From JABMQB01 sp964575025 (GTDB lineage: Bacteria; Bacteroidota; Bacteroidia; Bacteroidales; Prolixibacteraceae), in NCBI GenBank assembly GCA_964575025.1, contig CAZNPV010000009.1, forward strand, positions 1 through 64,000: DNA of 64,000 nt. The letters run 5' to 3'. Each line of letters begins with the position of its first letter. Position 1 is the stretch's first letter. This document shows positions 61,918 to 64,000 of the stretch, one piece after another. A program made the position numbers and the translations under genes. Below the pieces are notes generated by a model. The model was given only the letters and a program-made list of their open reading frames with translations. It was not told where the DNA came from and made no database searches.

Positions 61918-63276
61918 TTATTTTGTTTTTCTTTTATGCTTCATAAGGTAATAAAACGGTATTCCGGCAGATACGGTTGCCAGGGCAATGGATGATTCGA
62001 CCGGTCGTTCAAGAAAGGAAAGAACCAGTATGCTTATGCTTGCAATCATAAAAAAAGCCGGGGCTACAGGATATCCGGGAAGTTTTACAGAACTCATTTT
62101 TTTGATACGGATCTTAAAAACACCTGCTGCTACGATTATGGGGAATATTCCCAATGAAAAACCGAGATAGGTAAGAATCTGGTCAAACGTACCGGAAAGG
62201 ACAATAACAATAGAAATGAACGCCTGGATAAGGATAGCCAGTGAAGGTACCTTTGTTTTCGGATTTATTTTTGCGACCTGTTTAAAAAAAAATCCATCCT
62301 GTGCCATCGAGTAGGTTACCCTGGGCCCAAGGATCAGAAAAGCACTTAACGATGAAAAAAGGGCAAAAGAGATCAACAGGGAGAATACCACTTCGAAATG
62401 ATTCCCAAAAGCATAGCGAACCGCAAGCCCTCCGATAGAAATAGTACCCATCATTTTTTCAGGGGGGATGGCAAAAACAAAAAATACATTCAGTCCGAGG
62501 TATAAAAGAATGACAATTCCGGTACCCAGTAAAAGGGATCTGGGGATATTTTTTACCGGGTTTTTAATTTCAGATCCTATATAGGTCGATGCGTTCCATC
62601 CACTGTAGGCAAACATAATCCACATCAGCGACAAACCGATGGATTTCCATCCCGACAGATTGAATGAAAAATCAACAGGAGGGTGAAAATGAGTGTAGCT
62701 TCCTTTTCCGAAAAGCAACCCTGAAGCGATCAATCCACCCACGAGAATAATTTTCAGCAGGGTCAGCCCGTTTTGTACCCGGGCGCTGGTCTCAATTCCT
62801 CTCAGATGAATCGCAGAAAAAATGCAAATGATCAGGACAGCCAAGCTTTTTTTGAGGATTTCTCCATCCATGATCCCTGATTCATAGCCCAGCGATACTA
62901 TTTCAGGGAAAGCCCGGGTGAAATATTCACTGAATCCGATGGCAGAGGCAGCAATAGGAGCTGAAAAGCCTGCAACAAAAGAGATCCAGCCACTTAAGAA
63001 ACCCGGTAAAGGATGAAAGAGATCGTGAAGAAGAATGTATTCCCCACCGGCTTTAGGTATGGTTGCCCCCACTTCGCCATAGGATAGAGCACCACACAGG
63101 GCGATTAGCCCGGCAACACCCCACAAAAGGATCATCATTGGCGGGTTTCTTAACGATTCCATAAGCAAACCAGACGTTACAAAGATTCCTGCTCCGATCA
63201 TATTGGCAACGACAATATTGATGAGTGGAAACATCCCAAGCTTCCGTGTGAGGTGCATGTTTTCCACGCCTGCCAT
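61918..63276 (-). CDS. APC-superfamily amino-acid permease
   Basis: 452 residues with 12 predicted membrane helices. The N-terminal signature is NIVVANMIGAGIFVTSGLL (helix 1 with the broken GAGIF motif). Others are GALSYGEVGATIPKAGGEYI (helix 2 region), and WIMFAYSGWNASTYIGSEIKN in the middle. The substrate is an unspecified amino acid. Its stop is 28 nt from the start of the saccharopine-dehydrogenase-like remnant, which suggests that it once formed a lysine- or amino-acid-related unit. The lipoprotein methyltransferase gene ends 5 nt upstream of its start. Confidence 0.92.
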   Translation of the reverse strand: MAGVENMHLTRKLGMFPLINIVVANMIGAGIFVTSGLLMESLRNPPMMILLWGVAGLIALCGALSYGEVGATIPKAGGEYILLHDLFHPLPGFLSGWISFVAGFSAPIAASAIGFSEYFTRAFPEIVSLGYESGIMDGEILKKSLAVLIICIFSAIHLRGIETSARVQNGLTLLKIILVGGLIASGLLFGKGSYTHFHPPVDFSFNLSGWKSIGLSLMWIMFAYSGWNASTYIGSEIKNPVKNIPRSLLLGTGIVILLYLGLNVFFVFAIPPEKMMGTISIGGLAVRYAFGNHFEVVFSLLISFALFSSLSAFLILGPRVTYSMAQDGFFFKQVAKINPKTKVPSLAILIQAFISIVIVLSGTFDQILTYLGFSLGIFPIIVAAGVFKIRIKKMSSVKLPGYPVAPAFFMIASISILVLSFLERPVESSIALATVSAGIPFYYLMKHKRKTK

Positions 63277-63281
63277 GCTAC

Positions 63282-63932
63282 TTATTTATCGACTGTTTTG
63301 TAACTGACCGATATCCCTGAGGTGTTTACATCGTCGATGGTTGTTTTAAAATCGGATTGATTCAGGACATAGTCCAGGAATTCCTGCAAACTCCCGGTAT
63401 TATTTGTTGTGGTTATCGTATGCGCTGTAAAGCATCCTCCATCCACAATTTTGTTTTCAAGCTCCCGGAAATAGTTTTTGTACCAACTTTTGTCGGCATC
63501 GCAAAAAACAAAGTCTATGGGGTCCTTCAGCCTTGGAACCAGTTGATGGGCGTCTCCCAGTCTGGCATCAATAAACTCCGTAAGGCCGGCTTCCTCAAAG
63601 TTGGCCAACGCCTTTTGGTACCTGGTTTCATTGATTTCGATCGTGATCAGTTTCCCCCCGGTTTTGCTTAACGCCCAGGCGATCCAGATCGCAGAATGAC
63701 CTGTTGACGTGCCAATCTCTACCGCATGCTGGTACTTATTTTCCAAAATAATATTGTAAAGAAATACCCCATCTTTTGTGGGGATGTTCTGTTCATGCCA
63801 CCGGTATTGGTGTTTCTCCAGGAATTTTTCCACTTTTTGATCCAGTTCCGGATTGTCCTGGTTGTTCTGCCGTGTGGTATTTGAACAACCGGCCAGGATC
63901 AGGCATGAAAGGAGAAGAAAATTGAGTCTCAT
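63282..63932 (-). CDS. O-methyltransferase-like protein with lipoprotein signal
   Basis: 216 residues. The N-terminus is a lipoprotein signal peptide with lipobox LILAGC. The rest is a class I SAM-dependent O-methyltransferase of the caffeoyl-CoA/catechol type: HAVEIGTSTGHSAIWIAWAL (motif I), LITIEINETRY, ARLGDAHQLVPRL, and FVFCDADKSWYKNYF. SAM is not expected outside the cytoplasm, so the combination of a lipobox with an intact SAM motif is odd. Either the lipobox is not processed, or the protein has another role. It is followed 5 nt later by the permease gene. The last 68 bases of the window hold no gene. Confidence 0.85.
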   Translation of the reverse strand: MRLNFLLLSCLILAGCSNTTRQNNQDNPELDQKVEKFLEKHQYRWHEQNIPTKDGVFLYNIILENKYQHAVEIGTSTGHSAIWIAWALSKTGGKLITIEINETRYQKALANFEEAGLTEFIDARLGDAHQLVPRLKDPIDFVFCDADKSWYKNYFRELENKIVDGGCFTAHTITTTNNTGSLQEFLDYVLNQSDFKTTIDDVNTSGISVSYKTVDK

Positions 63933-64000
63933 CGTTATGTTCCTGTTTTTTTAATGGTCGTTGAATTATTAAAATTACAAATTCTTTCTGTTTTTTTTTA

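Overview
The window is a stretch of a Bacteroidota chromosome. The evidence is of several kinds. Three secreted proteins end in type IX secretion (T9SS) C-terminal domains. Housekeeping genes have the start-site style of the phylum, with A-rich leaders and TAnnTTTG -7 boxes at several starts. There is a guaB - parvulin - lipoprotein - SurA - MoxR - OstA run of the kind found in this phylum, and many lipoproteins. A C_GCAxxG_C_C protein and two polysaccharide hydrolases fit an anaerobic or microaerobic carbohydrate degrader; a Bacteroidales/Marinilabiliales-like source is an inference only. No CRISPR array, insertion sequence, transposase, integrase, phage gene or rRNA was seen.

Layout. 1-352: 3' part of tRNA-Arg(TCT), its terminator, a 100-N gap, and a tandem repeat of 107-nt period made from the tRNA 3' end, the terminator and nested palindromes. 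499-6540: solute-binding lipoprotein, a beta-barrel gene broken by an in-frame TGA, a giant VWA/CARDB T9SS protein and a small basic secreted protein. 6791-12769: TetR regulator, outer-membrane protein, ABC ATPase, two FtsX-type permeases and a LolA-like protein, probably one envelope-transport unit. 12772-20101: GH27 alpha-galactosidase, nitroreductase, GH26 mannanase and a 1256-residue GH99-like/cohesin-like/YCF48-like T9SS protein, a small mannan-directed locus without SusC/SusD. 20223-31106: M16 protease, then a minus-strand series of MBL hydrolase, Kelch protein, three alpha/beta hydrolases, a C_GCAxxG_C_C protein, a beta-helix T9SS protein and an NTF2-like lipoprotein. This area looks AT-richer by eye and carries gene fossils and short tandem repeats. 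31346-37679: DUF6132 protein, thioredoxin, sugar porter, Gfo/Idh oxidoreductase, MalQ and a secreted metallophosphoesterase. 37817-44505: saccharopine-dehydrogenase-like protein, CysH-type reductase with a structured leader, rRNA methyltransferase, 3'-5' exonuclease, DUF5063 protein and RecQ. 44635-52797: IMP dehydrogenase followed by the outer-membrane biogenesis run. 52849-60904: DUF2795 protein, lone ABC ATPase, methyltransferase-like protein, RecG, TcdA, TatD, small proteins and two tandem TonB-C-like paralogues. 60905-61917: about 1 kb with no intact protein gene. 61918-63932: amino-acid permease and a lipoprotein-type O-methyltransferase.

The most interesting item is in the 60905-61917 stretch. 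On the minus strand it holds a promoter (61561-61593), then about 520 nt dense in nested stems, and a terminator hairpin (61038-61064). A cUUCGg tetraloop, a GAAA tetraloop and G-U wobbles fit only the minus strand. It matches no RNA family I recognise (not RNase P, tmRNA, SRP, 6S or a group II intron by visible motifs) and is proposed as an undescribed structured ncRNA. Immediately upstream of it lies the surviving N-terminus of a saccharopine-dehydrogenase-like gene (61734-61889).

Limits: all calls are from reading the sequence and remembered family features. No alignment, folding or database search was run.
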